From: Pseudanabaena minima
GTDB lineage: Bacteria; Cyanobacteriota; Cyanobacteriia; Pseudanabaenales; Pseudanabaenaceae
DNA: 64,000 bases
NCBI RefSeq assembly: GCF_051131155.1
Contig: NZ_CP159508.1
Location: forward strand, 4,836,001 to 4,900,000
Direction: 5' to 3'
Each line of letters begins with the position of its first letter. Position 1 is the first letter of the stretch. Positions 48,509 through 57,595 of the stretch are shown here, piece after piece. Position numbers and translations under genes: made by a program. The notes beneath the pieces are model-generated. The model worked only from the letters and a program-made list of their open reading frames with translations, was not told the origin of the DNA and did no database searches.

Positions 48509-49488
48509 CCCCAACGCAATACTGCTGAACCCCAGCTTAAGCCTGCACCAAAACCTGCGATCGCAATTAAATGATCGGGTTGAATTTTGCCAGCCTGTAC
48601 CCACTCATCAAGGGCGATCGGGATTGAGGCGGCGGAAGTATTGCCATATTTACCCATATTGCTGACTGCCTTAGCGGGATCGATGCCAAAACGGTTGACT
48701 ACAGCATCAATAATGCGCTGATTAGCTTGATGCAAAATTAGCCAATCGAGATCATGAACTTCTAGATGGGCATAGTGCAATGATTTTTCAATCACTTCAG
48801 GAACGCGCCTTACTGCAAACCGATAGACTTCTTGACCATTCATACTGATAGGCTCAAAGGTGCTACGCCCCAAATAATTGATATTGAGTAAATCATTACC
48901 CTTGCCATCACTTCGCATCTCGAAACCTAAGAGATGATCTTGGGGCTTACTTTCACTGCTAGCTTGCAAAACGACAGCTCCTGCGCCATCACCAAACAAA
49001 ATGCAAGTGCGACGATCTTGCCAATCGACCCAACGCGAAAGCACATCTGCACCGATCAACAAGATGTTTTTATAAACTCCTGTGCGGATATATTGCGAAG
49101 CTGTGACTACACCAAATACAAATCCTGAACATGCAGCCACTAGATCAAAAGCAACGGCTCGTTCAGCTCCCAAGATTTTTTGAACTCTGGCTGCTGTCCC
49201 AAACAAGTCATCACTGGTTGAGGTGGACAAAATAATCAGGTCAATATCTTCGGGTGTCATCCCTGCGGCGGCGATCGCCTTCCTCCCTGCTTGGGATGCC
49301 AGATTTGCCACCGAATCATTCTCACCGTCAGCAATGTGACGCTCTCTGATGCCTGTACGCGAGGCAATCCAATCGTCAGTGGTATCTACCATCTGCGCGA
49401 GATCGTGATTGCTAAGTACGCGATCTGGTACTGCGGAACCACTTCCGACAAAACGCACTCCGACGAGAGAAGATTCAATATTAGTCAT
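48505..49488 (-). CDS. fabH: 3-oxoacyl-ACP synthase III
   Basis: 327 aa, ATG start. Catalytic triad: Cys in DLVAACSGFVFG (about 113), His in WLILHQANQR (about 250) and Asn in GKYGNTSAASIP (about 280). RTGIRERH and GDGAGAVVLQ are also family signatures. It condenses acetyl-CoA with malonyl-ACP to start fatty-acid synthesis. It follows plsX on the same strand with a ~150-base spacer that contains a hairpin, the order seen in many bacteria (plsX-fabH). Confidence 0.96.
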   Translation of the reverse strand: MTNIESSLVGVRFVGSGSAVPDRVLSNHDLAQMVDTTDDWIASRTGIRERHIADGENDSVANLASQAGRKAIAAAGMTPEDIDLIILSTSTSDDLFGTAARVQKILGAERAVAFDLVAACSGFVFGVVTASQYIRTGVYKNILLIGADVLSRWVDWQDRRTCILFGDGAGAVVLQASSESKPQDHLLGFEMRSDGKGNDLLNINYLGRSTFEPISMNGQEVYRFAVRRVPEVIEKSLHYAHLEVHDLDWLILHQANQRIIDAVVNRFGIDPAKAVSNMGKYGNTSAASIPIALDEWVQAGKIQPDHLIAIAGFGAGLSWGSAVLRWG

Positions 49489-49564
49489 TGGCTGTATTTA
49501 GTCTGAATAGCTGGATAAAGGCTGAATAAAAAGTGTTACAGCGCTTTGCGCTGAAATAAAACTT

Positions 49565-49611
49565 CTATTTTTATGGAAATATTTGCCGAGAAACCGTTTC
49601 CATAAAAATAG
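49565..49611. repeat. 47-bp inverted repeat between plsX and fabH
   Basis: CTATTTTTATGGAAA and TTTCCATAAAAATAG around TATTTGCCGAGAAACCG. It lies between two genes that would normally be co-transcribed and could attenuate fabH. Confidence 0.8.
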
Positions 49612-49638
49612 AGAAATTTAGCCGATCTCGAAAGTGGG

Positions 49639-50682
49639 CTAAGTTGGTGGGTCATCAGGAGTGTCGTCCGCAGGGACAGATACCTTGGGCTTGATTTGAC
49701 CACGAATGCGATCGAGTACGCCGTTATCGACTGCATCCTTAGCAACACGGATGGCGTTACGAATACTCACAGAGTTAGAGCTGCCATGACTAATCACACA
49801 GATACCTGCTACACCGAGCAATAAAGCTCCACCATACTCATCGGCATCAATGCGCTCTTTCACCTTTTTGAGATTAGGTTTCAAAATTAATGCGCCCAAC
49901 TTGCCCCGCCAACCTTTAGGCAGCTCTTCCTTCAAAATTTGCATGACGGCATTACCGACACCTTCAGCAAATTTGAGGACAATATTGCCAGCAAAACCAT
50001 CACAAACAATCACATCAAAATGACCTTTAAGAATGTCACGCCCTTCAGCATTGCCTGCAAAGGTAATTTGGGGATTGTCTTGTAGTGCTTGGTGAACACG
50101 AATTGCGAGTTCATTGCCCTTACAGGCTTCTTCGCCGATATTGAGCAAACCAACTTTAGGCTCTTTAATGCCGATCGCATATTGGCTATAGAGCGATCCC
50201 ATGATGGCAAACTGCTCTAAAAACTTGGGGCGACAGTCCACATTTGCTCCGACATCGAGCAGTAATACGGGTTTATGCGCGACTTGTGTAGGAAATAGTG
50301 CGCCGATCGCTGGACGATCTACACCCGATAAGCGTCCTAAGCGTAATAGAGCGGCTGCCATAGCTGCACCCGAATGTCCTGCCGAAACTACAGCGTCAGC
50401 TTGCTTGCGCTTAACTAAGTTCATGGCAACGGCGATCGAGGAGTTGGGCTTGCGGCGCAATCCTTCTAGAGGTTCATCGTCCATTTCGATGATCCCTTCT
50501 GATGGCACGATCTCAAGGTGATCGCTTTCTTGATAGTTATGTTGCTTGAGGTAATTAGCGAGAATGTCGCGATCTCCCACTAGCGCGATATCTACACCCA
50601 ATTGGGCTTGAGCTAATATTGCTCCTTCGATTATTTCGCGTGGGGCAAAGTCCCCACCCATCGCATCTACTGCAATTCTCAC
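49639..50682 (-). CDS. plsX: Phosphate acyltransferase PlsX
   Basis: 347 aa from the GTG at 50682, preceded by ACAGGATCGCAAAAC; this start matches the usual PlsX N-terminus, (V/M)RIAVDAMGGDFAP. The open frame extends upstream to 50910 but that part runs through two hairpin repeats and is rejected; an ATG at 50775 is possible. Landmarks: AVVSAGHSGAAMAAALLRLGR, LLDVGANVDCRP, GLLNIGEEACKGNE, VCDGFAGNIVLKFAEG. It makes acyl-phosphate from acyl-ACP for phospholipid synthesis. The last ~15 residues are a charged, Pro-rich tail (PADDTPDDPPT). Confidence 0.95.
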   Translation of the reverse strand: MRIAVDAMGGDFAPREIIEGAILAQAQLGVDIALVGDRDILANYLKQHNYQESDHLEIVPSEGIIEMDDEPLEGLRRKPNSSIAVAMNLVKRKQADAVVSAGHSGAAMAAALLRLGRLSGVDRPAIGALFPTQVAHKPVLLLDVGANVDCRPKFLEQFAIMGSLYSQYAIGIKEPKVGLLNIGEEACKGNELAIRVHQALQDNPQITFAGNAEGRDILKGHFDVIVCDGFAGNIVLKFAEGVGNAVMQILKEELPKGWRGKLGALILKPNLKKVKERIDADEYGGALLLGVAGICVISHGSSNSVSIRNAIRVAKDAVDNGVLDRIRGQIKPKVSVPADDTPDDPPT

Positions 50683-50788
50683 GTTTTGCGATCCTGTCTG
50701 CGTTTTCTGACTAAAACTGTAAAGAATTTTATTAAACCTTGCAAAAATTTTAACAGTTTGAGTAACCTCAGCCATCAGCAATCTCAAA

Positions 50789-50853
50789 CAAGCCATAAGA
50801 GATTTTTTAAAAGTGTTGCAAAGCAAAGCTTTTAAAAAATCTCTTATGGCTTG
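50789..50853. repeat. 65-bp hairpin upstream of plsX
   Basis: CAAGCCATAAGAGATTTTTT and its complement, with a loop region AAGTGTTGCAAAGCAAAGCT that pairs partly. It belongs to the AGTGTTGC-AAGC-type family seen at 10387 and 56849. Confidence 0.87.
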
Positions 50854-50865
50854 CTTTTGGGCGTT

Positions 50866-50922
50866 AAAACCCAAGAATTGGTGGTGCGGCGCTTCGCGCC
50901 GCACCACCAATTCTTGGGTTTT
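50866..50922. repeat. 57-bp perfect hairpin element, AAAACCCAAGAATTGG ends
   Basis: Outer arms AAAACCCAAGAA match those at 13855 exactly; inner arms (TTGGTGGTGCGGCGC) differ. TTC loop. Confidence 0.92.
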
Positions 50923-50960
50923 AAAAGTAAAAAATGGCGCAGCTATTTTTTGCTTTGGGA

Positions 50961-51872
50961 TTATGGTGTTGGCGCAATAGCTCTAGTCGCTTCACGATCA
51001 ACAGGCAAAATTAAAGGTGTATTTTGACTATTGCCAAGAATTACTAGTTTAGAGTTTTGAGATTGTGCTAGTTTTTCAGTTGCCTCGATTTGGCGTAATT
51101 GCAGCACCGCAGGTGTGAGTCCTTCTGCCAAGATTTTTTGAGCATCAGCGCTGCCCTTTGCCTCGATTCGTTTGCGATCGGCTTCTTGCTTCTCTTTTTC
51201 TAAGACAAATTTCATTTGTAAATTTTCCTGTTCAGCTTTGAGGCGTTGCTGAATGGCTGCTTGTAAAGTTTCAGGCACTTTCACGTTTCGCAATAGAGCA
51301 TCATCGACAATGAATCCAATTGGCGCAAGTTGCGATCGCAATTTTTCGGCAAGTTTTAAACTGATTTCTTCGCGCTTAGTGGCATAAACATCTTCGGCAG
51401 AATATCCAGCCACAATTTCGCGAGAAATAGACCGAAATCGTGAAATTACAATTTCGCTTTCTTCAGTGCCAATATTCAGGTAAATACTCGGTGCTTTAGC
51501 AGGATCAATCCGATATTGAATGCTGATATCAATCCCTAAAGCCAAGCCTTCCCTAGATGTTGCCCCAATTTCTTCTTTGAGATCTCGTAAGCGTACAGAA
51601 AACTGCACTACATCGGCAAAGGGATTAATCACATGTAGTCCAGCAGTTAAGCTGCGATCGCTGACCTTACCCTGAAAATCTTCTACCCCAACATTTCCCG
51701 CAGGAATCACAATTATCAAGCGGCTCAAGGCATTGATTGTAGTGACTAGAGCAATTAGCCCTGCGATCGCCTTAATCACTAGTTGGGCAATGCGATTATC
51801 GACGAGGCGATTGCTACTAAAAAATACCAATATCGAGACGAGTGAGGCGATCGCGGAAACGATAAATGACAT
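50961..51872 (-). CDS. SPFH/Band 7 (prohibitin-like) membrane protein
   Basis: 303 aa, ATG start. An N-terminal hydrophobic segment (FIVSAIASLVSILVFFSSNR) and a second one (LVIKAIAGLIALVTTINALS) are followed by the SPFH domain (about 55-215): PAGNVGVEDFQGKVSDRSLT, GLHVINPFADVVQFSVRLRD and SREIVAGYSAEDVYATKREE. A coiled coil (215-260; LKAEQENLQMKFVLEKEKQE) and a C-terminal IEATEKLAQSQNSKLVILGN complete the prohibitin pattern. It probably forms ring oligomers on the plasma or thylakoid membrane and acts on membrane quality control (family knowledge). Confidence 0.92.
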   Translation of the reverse strand: MSFIVSAIASLVSILVFFSSNRLVDNRIAQLVIKAIAGLIALVTTINALSRLIIVIPAGNVGVEDFQGKVSDRSLTAGLHVINPFADVVQFSVRLRDLKEEIGATSREGLALGIDISIQYRIDPAKAPSIYLNIGTEESEIVISRFRSISREIVAGYSAEDVYATKREEISLKLAEKLRSQLAPIGFIVDDALLRNVKVPETLQAAIQQRLKAEQENLQMKFVLEKEKQEADRKRIEAKGSADAQKILAEGLTPAVLQLRQIEATEKLAQSQNSKLVILGNSQNTPLILPVDREATRAIAPTP

Positions 51873-51919
51873 TTGTGTATACCTTCAAAATCACCACACA
51901 GATATTTTATTTTTAACAT

Positions 51920-51962
51920 AAGATTTTTGATGGCGCGACAAAGCCGCGCCATCAAAAATCTT
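51920..51962. repeat. 43-bp hairpin holding the Uma2 stop codon
   Basis: AAGATTTTTGATGGCGCG and near-complement around ACAAAGC. The Uma2 gene ends inside its right arm. Confidence 0.85.
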
Positions 51963-52572
51963 TACCCGAATCAAAAATTTGCTCTGCGGTTAACGTTAAC
52001 TGTGGGAAAGCACTCGATATCAAGCGATCGCTACCTCGAAATTGTTGTACTTCATACTCTCCATCGACCAGATTATAAATCGACAAGGTTGGCTGTTTTG
52101 GAAAACCGATATAGCGCCGCCCACCCAAGCCAAGATAATCAATAATCCAATATTCAGGAATGCTTAAAGCTTCATAGTCTCTCAACTTCGTCAAATAGTC
52201 ATCTTGCCAGTTGGTACTAACTATCTCGATTGCCAACCTAATTGTTTCGCCTTTGGTAATGGTGGAACGCTTTTTCCACAGGGGTTCAAATTCTAAGGCT
52301 GCTTGATTGAGGACTATCACATCAGGGATGTAGCCCGACCGATGGGTTCCCATCGGTTTTACAAATGCTTGACGGGGTATGAAGCAATCCATGGAGTAGC
52401 GATCGATTTCTACTGCTAATTTTGTCGCCGTAAAACCGCCTACTTGTTCATGGGTTCCTGTTGGCTGCATTTCGACGATCGCTCCATCATAAAGTTCATA
52501 ACGCCCATAACCATCGGGATACCAATCGAGAAATTCTTCAAAGGTAATTTCCCTAGCCGTAGTTTGAAACAT
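51952..52572 (-). CDS. Uma2-family protein
   Basis: 206 aa from the ATG at 52572; a 5-prime extension to 52641 overlaps the binding-protein gene and is rejected. ITFEEFLDWYPDGYGRYELY, DGAIVEMQPTGTHEQV, GYIPDVIVLNQ, TIRLAIEIVSTNWQDDYLTK and EYWIIDYLG carry the D/E-x-(V/T) nuclease-fold residues of Uma2. Last residues and stop derive from a hairpin element. Downstream of the amino-acid binding protein by 26 bases on the same strand. Confidence 0.9.
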   Translation of the reverse strand: MFQTTAREITFEEFLDWYPDGYGRYELYDGAIVEMQPTGTHEQVGGFTATKLAVEIDRYSMDCFIPRQAFVKPMGTHRSGYIPDVIVLNQAALEFEPLWKKRSTITKGETIRLAIEIVSTNWQDDYLTKLRDYEALSIPEYWIIDYLGLGGRRYIGFPKQPTLSIYNLVDGEYEVQQFRGSDRLISSAFPQLTLTAEQIFDSGKDF

Positions 52573-52598
52573 AAATACCTCTGCATTTACCGCCGCAT

Positions 52599-53921
52599 TT
52601 AACGAAATGGCATCGAGTAGAGCAATCCACCTTGCTTCCAAGTGCGATTTAAACCACGGGGAATATCTAGGGGCGCAAGATTGCGATTGTAGATATCACT
52701 GTAATTTCCTACTTGCTTCAGGATTTGAGTTGTCCAGTCTGGAGCAAGTCCCAGCTCAATGCCCAAAGATTCTGATGTACCGAGAAATCTTGCAACTTCA
52801 GGATTTTTAGTATCCCTAAAAATCGTGTAATTATTCATGTTAATACCCAATTCATCAGCGTAGAAAGTGGCATAAATTATCCATGTCACGACATCCCGCC
52901 AGCGATCGTCATTACCAACCAGTGCAGGGCTAAGTGGTTCCCTTGACAAACTCAGATCGAGAATTTTGTGATCAGCAGGACGTGGTAACTTACTCCTCCA
53001 TGCAGCAAGTTGTGATTTTTCTGAAGAAATTGCTTCGCAATCACCTTTGGCATAGGTTTTTAAGACTTCATCGAGATCAGGCAAGATAATCGACTCGATC
53101 GCTATATTGGCTTCTTTGAATGTAGATTCTAGATTTGTGGCGTTGATTCCTGTTTCCACACAGATTTTTTTGTCTGTGAGTTCTTTGAGGGCGATCGCCA
53201 ATTCTTCACTCGTTTTAGGTGTTTGTTTATCCGTTTTGCTACTATCTTTGTCGGCTGAAGGGCTACTGGGACTAGGGGTGGGAGAAGCTGAGGTCGTTGG
53301 TGAAGGAGAAGGAGAAGTTGGGTCTGTGGGACTAGGTGAACTTGTCTTAGATTCTGTTGGTTTTGCCCCAATTCTGAGCATTACACCCTGACCATCAAAA
53401 AAAGTTGTAGGCGCAAAGGAAATATTCGTAGCGACATCACGGGTTAAAGTGTGGGTCGTATTTCGCATCAAGACATCGATTTCCCCACTTTGGATCGCTG
53501 TAAAGCGATCCTTGGCTAGCAATGGTTTAAACTCAACCGCTTTGGCATCCCCCAAGACTGCCGCCGCGATCGCTTGGCAATAGTCTACGTCTAAGCCACT
53601 CCACACCCCTTTTTCGTCAACATAGCTAAAACCAGATAACTTACCATTTACACCACAGATTAGCTTCCCACGAGCTTTCACCCGCTCTAAAATCCCCTCT
53701 GGAGCTTTATCTTTGATGGTGGTCGCAGTTGTTGGGGTTGGGGTTGCTGTTGGCGTGACTGTGGGGCTAGGAGTTGGTGCTGGTTGACATCCTGATAGCA
53801 AAGCGATCGTTAAGCTTGCAAAAAAACACCATTGCCTCAGAGGTGTTTGTCTAGATGGCTTTTGGGCGTTACGTTTTAAGAGGACAGCAGTTTTCGGTAA
53901 ATGCTTAGGCATTAAACTCAT
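52599..53921 (-). CDS. Amino-acid ABC transporter substrate-binding lipoprotein with a Ser/Pro/Thr-rich insert
   Basis: 440 aa from the ATG at 53921; a TTG at 53948 is less likely. Signal: basic KRNAQKPSRQTPLRQW, hydrophobic CFFASLTIALLSGC with a lipobox (LLSGC), so it is probably a lipid-anchored protein. A Pro/Thr-rich spacer (PAPTPSPTVTPTATPTPT) precedes the family-3 solute-binding domain: ARGKLICGVNGKLSGFSYVD, GEIDVLMRNTTHTLTRD, GDCEAISSEKSQLAAW and LAPDWTTQILKQVGNYSDIY. This is the AapJ/BztA-type general amino-acid binder. A second ~50-residue Ser/Pro-rich insert splits the domain, which is unusual. No permease genes are adjacent. Confidence 0.87.
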   Translation of the reverse strand: MSLMPKHLPKTAVLLKRNAQKPSRQTPLRQWCFFASLTIALLSGCQPAPTPSPTVTPTATPTPTTATTIKDKAPEGILERVKARGKLICGVNGKLSGFSYVDEKGVWSGLDVDYCQAIAAAVLGDAKAVEFKPLLAKDRFTAIQSGEIDVLMRNTTHTLTRDVATNISFAPTTFFDGQGVMLRIGAKPTESKTSSPSPTDPTSPSPSPTTSASPTPSPSSPSADKDSSKTDKQTPKTSEELAIALKELTDKKICVETGINATNLESTFKEANIAIESIILPDLDEVLKTYAKGDCEAISSEKSQLAAWRSKLPRPADHKILDLSLSREPLSPALVGNDDRWRDVVTWIIYATFYADELGINMNNYTIFRDTKNPEVARFLGTSESLGIELGLAPDWTTQILKQVGNYSDIYNRNLAPLDIPRGLNRTWKQGGLLYSMPFR

Positions 53922-53986
53922 GGGTTTACTAATTTCTAGCGCGATCAATCTGATCTATTGTCTATTTGCAGCTTACCTTGATTCGA

Positions 53987-54748
53987 TTAAATCTCATCAG
54001 GATTTATACCCAGTGACCTTAAATAAGTTGCTAATTTCTCTTTCTGTTGACGTTCTTGACTAGCAAGTTCTTCAGCTTGTTTAGTACGTTCCTCAGCAGT
54101 CAAATATCTAATGCTATTGCGATCATACCAATAGACCCATTCACGCTCCCAATTACCGCTAATACCACGCTCACAGCCAATACCTAAAGCAAGTTCTGGC
54201 ATCCACACCATTTTTCCACCTTCTTGCAAAAGTGAAACTGGTGGAAGAAGTTCGTAATTGCCATTAACCAACTTGTACACTTCTAAAGATTGATGATTTT
54301 TGTAAAGTCCTCTTCTTCCACTTAAGGCATTGTAAACGACATAATAGAGAATTCCTAGGTCTTGATATTGTAAAAGTTTGCGATCATATTCGCCGTTATA
54401 CTTTTTAGAGATGACTTCTAAAGCAAGAATTGGTAAAACATTTTCTTGCCATAACACATAGCTTAATCTTCCACCTTCATTAGTACGTCTATCTACCCCA
54501 AGAGCCAAAAAAGCATCGGGAACTATGGCTTTAGATTTTTCAGGTTCTTCAATGTTTGGTTCATAGTAGAAACACATATCTACACCCCAAAACCAATCTT
54601 CGCGCTCACTCCAAATCAATCGCAGCAAATTTAGAAGAAGATTAGGAATGTCATTTTGAAGTTCGTTATCCACAGGGTTTTCGTCGGAATCTGGCAGATC
54701 TTCCGCAGTGGGTAGCTGGCGGTATTCATAAGGTACTGTTGTAACCAT
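53987..54748 (-). CDS. Uma2-family protein with C-terminal coiled coil
   Basis: 253 aa from the ATG at 54748; the longer frame overlaps the ATPase-like gene. IVPDAFLALGVDRR and LPILALEVISKKYNGEYDRK hold the PD...ExK-type residues of Uma2, followed by YLTAEERTKQAEELASQERQ, a coiled tail frequent in this subgroup. It is the largest of the four paralogues here. The start lies 54 bases after the stop of the degenerate P-type ATPase gene on the same strand, so it may be on the same transcript. Confidence 0.88.
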   Translation of the reverse strand: MVTTVPYEYRQLPTAEDLPDSDENPVDNELQNDIPNLLLNLLRLIWSEREDWFWGVDMCFYYEPNIEEPEKSKAIVPDAFLALGVDRRTNEGGRLSYVLWQENVLPILALEVISKKYNGEYDRKLLQYQDLGILYYVVYNALSGRRGLYKNHQSLEVYKLVNGNYELLPPVSLLQEGGKMVWMPELALGIGCERGISGNWEREWVYWYDRNSIRYLTAEERTKQAEELASQERQQKEKLATYLRSLGINPDEI

Positions 54749-54801
54749 AGCTTTCTGGCTTGTTACGTTAGCTTTATTTTGCCATAGTATAACAACAATC
54801 G

Positions 54802-56763
54802 CTAACTCGTTTTGAGAAGTTCTTGTACCCAAAATACAGCCGTAGCACTGAGAACTGCGATCGCCCATTCAACACCATTTAAAGGAACCGTTGACATCAG
54901 ATCGCCAAACCAAGGAACTTGCACAAAGGCTATTTGACAAAAAGTGATAAAGGATATGCCGAGAATCAGTGGCAAGTTACTAAATACACTTTGACGGGCG
55001 ATCGCACAGGCATGGAAAATCTGACTGAAACCAAGGGTGACAAAAGCCATTGATCGGGCTTGGGACAACATCGCAGGTTGACCTTGATACTTTAGCCAGA
55101 AGACTAGGGAAATGGCAGTAATCGTCGCGGCTACAGTTAGCAAAATGCGGAGGTAATTACTTGGACGCAACATGGTTTGAAAACGATGTGCTGGTTGAGA
55201 TAACAGACTCTCATGGGTAGGTTCAAGGGCGAGAGGAAAAGCCACAAGTGGGGTAGTGATCGCACCAACCCAGATTATTTGCAATGGTGGTATGGAAAAT
55301 CCTGCGGCGGTATCCATTAAAGTTAGTACTGCTAACGTGAAGGAACTTGTAGCCGTAAGTAAGGCTATGCGTTGCAACCGATCAAAGGTGGCTCTTCCTT
55401 CGAGAATCGCGATCGGTAAATAATGGAAGTCTTCCTTCGGTAGAATTAGTGCTGAACTATCTTGTAATTCTTTGCGACAGGTGCGATCGCAGATTCCAAC
55501 ATCGGCGGCTCTGAGTAGAGGAATATCTTCAATATCATTCCCAATTACTGCAACTGCTTTTAAAGGCTTTTGGCTAAATTGGGATGCTTCTCTTTGCCAT
55601 TGGCGAATCCGCTCTTGAGGAGCATCAAAATAACTATGGGTTTCAATACCAATTACTTTCCCAAATGCGACTGCATCATCTTCAGAAGCTCTGATTAATC
55701 CCCGCCATTCAATGCCTGCACGACTTAAATTGTCAAAGCTCAGCACTACGTCCGACTCGACTATTGGCACAATTTTGGTTACTCTGGCGATCGCATCTAA
55801 GACAGAGGGAAACCGCACCCATATTCTCTGTTTAGCAAGATCGCACATCCCCAATAATTGGACTTGCGTCGCAATGCGTAATAAATTTTGAGGATAGGTG
55901 CTAACAATTAAAGCGGCAGCAGTCATCGCATTAATCGTAATTCCACGCTGCCATGCAAAACCGATTGCCGTAGTCGTCACTAACAGCAGCATCCCAATCC
56001 AGACTTGACGTAGTTGACGTAATTCAGAATGGATAACTGAAAATGGCTTCTCTTTGATTAGAGCTGCCTGTTCTTGGGTGAAACGGCTTGTCGCAATCAC
56101 AATACCCTTGACGGTTCCTGTGGAAATTTCTGTTCCCGCATAGATCATATTGCTGCATTCAAGGGGTGGAGTTTTTTCTTCAAAAGTAAGCTCAGCTCGC
56201 TTAGCACAAATTGCTTCACCGCCTAAATTAGTCTGATTTACTAGTAAATCCTCCGATGTCTCTAGTACGCGCAAATCCACATTCGGGCGATCGCCTTCTC
56301 GTAGCACTAAAATATCACCTAATACCAAATCCCGTGATGGCAGTTCCATCTCTTCACAATCGCGCAATACGATTACCGAATTGGAGGGAACGTTTTGACG
56401 ACGTTGCGGGCGATCGCGACTGACCTTCTCTTTAGTCTTAATTGACCATAATGAGATGCCAAGTCCAGTTGCACTATGCAGTACGCCTATAGAAATTAGC
56501 GCCCATCCTTCAGCACCATTCCATTGCAAATAAATTGCTGATCCTAATAAAAGATAAGTTAAAGGATTGATTAAAGGTTGTAAGAGAACTTTGCTAATGG
56601 GACGCGATCGCGGTAATTTATTCGCTCCCAAATGCCGCAATCTTTGTCGCGCATTCACATAGGATAAACCTTCCATCGAAGATTCCAAAGCTGCCAGTAC
56701 TTGCTCTACGTCCATGTAGTGCCAAGGTTTTTGAATATCCGATAGAAAGTCAAATTTTGTCAT
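54802..56763 (-). CDS. Catalytically degenerate P-type ATPase-like membrane protein
   Basis: 653 aa, ATG start. N-terminal cation-ATPase domain (WHYMDVEQVLAALESSMEGL, NARQRLRHLGANKLP), actuator region, and a normal set of C-terminal membrane helices show descent from P2-type ATPases. However the signature motifs are altered: the TGES loop reads GGEA, the PEGL helix reads YPQNLL, the DKTGTLT phosphorylation site is replaced by ESDVVLSFDN, and TGDGxND reads IGNDIED. The nucleotide-binding domain is also much shortened (normal proteins are ~850-950 aa). ATP-driven transport by the usual mechanism seems impossible; a regulatory or scaffold role is inferred. Confidence 0.85.
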   Translation of the reverse strand: MTKFDFLSDIQKPWHYMDVEQVLAALESSMEGLSYVNARQRLRHLGANKLPRSRPISKVLLQPLINPLTYLLLGSAIYLQWNGAEGWALISIGVLHSATGLGISLWSIKTKEKVSRDRPQRRQNVPSNSVIVLRDCEEMELPSRDLVLGDILVLREGDRPNVDLRVLETSEDLLVNQTNLGGEAICAKRAELTFEEKTPPLECSNMIYAGTEISTGTVKGIVIATSRFTQEQAALIKEKPFSVIHSELRQLRQVWIGMLLLVTTTAIGFAWQRGITINAMTAAALIVSTYPQNLLRIATQVQLLGMCDLAKQRIWVRFPSVLDAIARVTKIVPIVESDVVLSFDNLSRAGIEWRGLIRASEDDAVAFGKVIGIETHSYFDAPQERIRQWQREASQFSQKPLKAVAVIGNDIEDIPLLRAADVGICDRTCRKELQDSSALILPKEDFHYLPIAILEGRATFDRLQRIALLTATSSFTLAVLTLMDTAAGFSIPPLQIIWVGAITTPLVAFPLALEPTHESLLSQPAHRFQTMLRPSNYLRILLTVAATITAISLVFWLKYQGQPAMLSQARSMAFVTLGFSQIFHACAIARQSVFSNLPLILGISFITFCQIAFVQVPWFGDLMSTVPLNGVEWAIAVLSATAVFWVQELLKTS

Positions 56764-56848
56764 AGTTTGATTTTGGGGCTTCCTTAATCTAGATGTGGTT
56801 ATTATAGAGCGGAGATTTAAGTTTTTTAAATTTGCCAGCGATCTCGAT

Positions 56849-56891
56849 AAGAATTTTGAAAGTGTTGCGAAGCGCCACTTTCAAAATTCTT
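56849..56891. repeat. 43-bp hairpin, AGTGTTGC-GAAGC family
   Basis: AAGAATTTTGAAAGTG and complement around TTGCGAAGCGC; followed by TTTGGGGTTTAAGTC and GCGCAAAGC, like the right flanks of the 10387 and 60059 copies. Confidence 0.85.
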
Positions 56892-57004
56892 TTTGGGGTT
56901 TAAGTCAGCGCAAAGCACTGTACTAGATGGGAAATGAGATAAATACCTCTCCACTATTAGACTTTGCTACAATTCGGTCATGCGTAGTAGAGGATCTGAA
57001 AATT

Positions 57005-57595
57005 ATGACTTTAGCCACAGCTAGCCCCTCTAACCTAATGACCATAGAAGACTATCTTAACTATGACGATGGGACAGATACGCGCTATGAGCTAGTCAAC
57101 GGAGAATTAGTCAAAATGCCCACCGAATCTCCTCTAAATTGCCAGATTGCGAAATTGCTAATGTTTGAATTGGCAAAATATTTTCCAATTTCACTAATTT
57201 GTCATAAGGATATTGAGCTTGTAGTTAGTGGCAGAAGGGCAAAGGTCAGACTCCCTGATTTAGTTGTACTCAGTGAAGATGGTTTTGTGGCGATGACTGG
57301 TCAACAAAGTAACACGATCACTCAAGAAATGCCACCGCCTGTTTTGGTGGTCGAAGTTGTTTCCCCTGGGCAGGAGAATCGCGATCGCGACTATCGCTAT
57401 AAACGTACAGAGTATGCAGCTAGAGGCGTTAACGAATATTGGATTATCGATCCTGAAATGCGCCAGATCACCATATGCCTATGGGTGGAAGGGCAATATG
57501 AGGACAAGATTTATGCAGGCGACATGCAAATTTCATCGACGGTAGTTGCTGGCTTTGCCCTTACTGTTGAGCAAGTTTTAGCGTTTGGATCATAA
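57005..57595 (+). CDS. Uma2-family protein
   Basis: 196 aa from the ATG at 57005, which has AGAGGATC upstream; an in-frame ATG at 56927 adds 26 residues. MTIEDYLNYDDGTDTRYELV, NGELVKMPTES, RLPDLVVLSEDG, PPVLVVEVVSPGQENRDRDY and EYWIIDPEMRQITI give the complete Uma2 core. The stop is inside a strong bidirectional terminator. Confidence 0.9.
   Translation: MTLATASPSNLMTIEDYLNYDDGTDTRYELVNGELVKMPTESPLNCQIAKLLMFELAKYFPISLICHKDIELVVSGRRAKVRLPDLVVLSEDGFVAMTGQQSNTITQEMPPPVLVVEVVSPGQENRDRDYRYKRTEYAARGVNEYWIIDPEMRQITICLWVEGQYEDKIYAGDMQISSTVVAGFALTVEQVLAFGS

Noticed and set aside
50683..50910. N-terminal extension of plsX (about 76 extra residues)
   Set aside because: The extension runs through two hairpin elements and upstream of the conserved PlsX N-terminus; a GTG with an AGGA site at 50682 fits family length.
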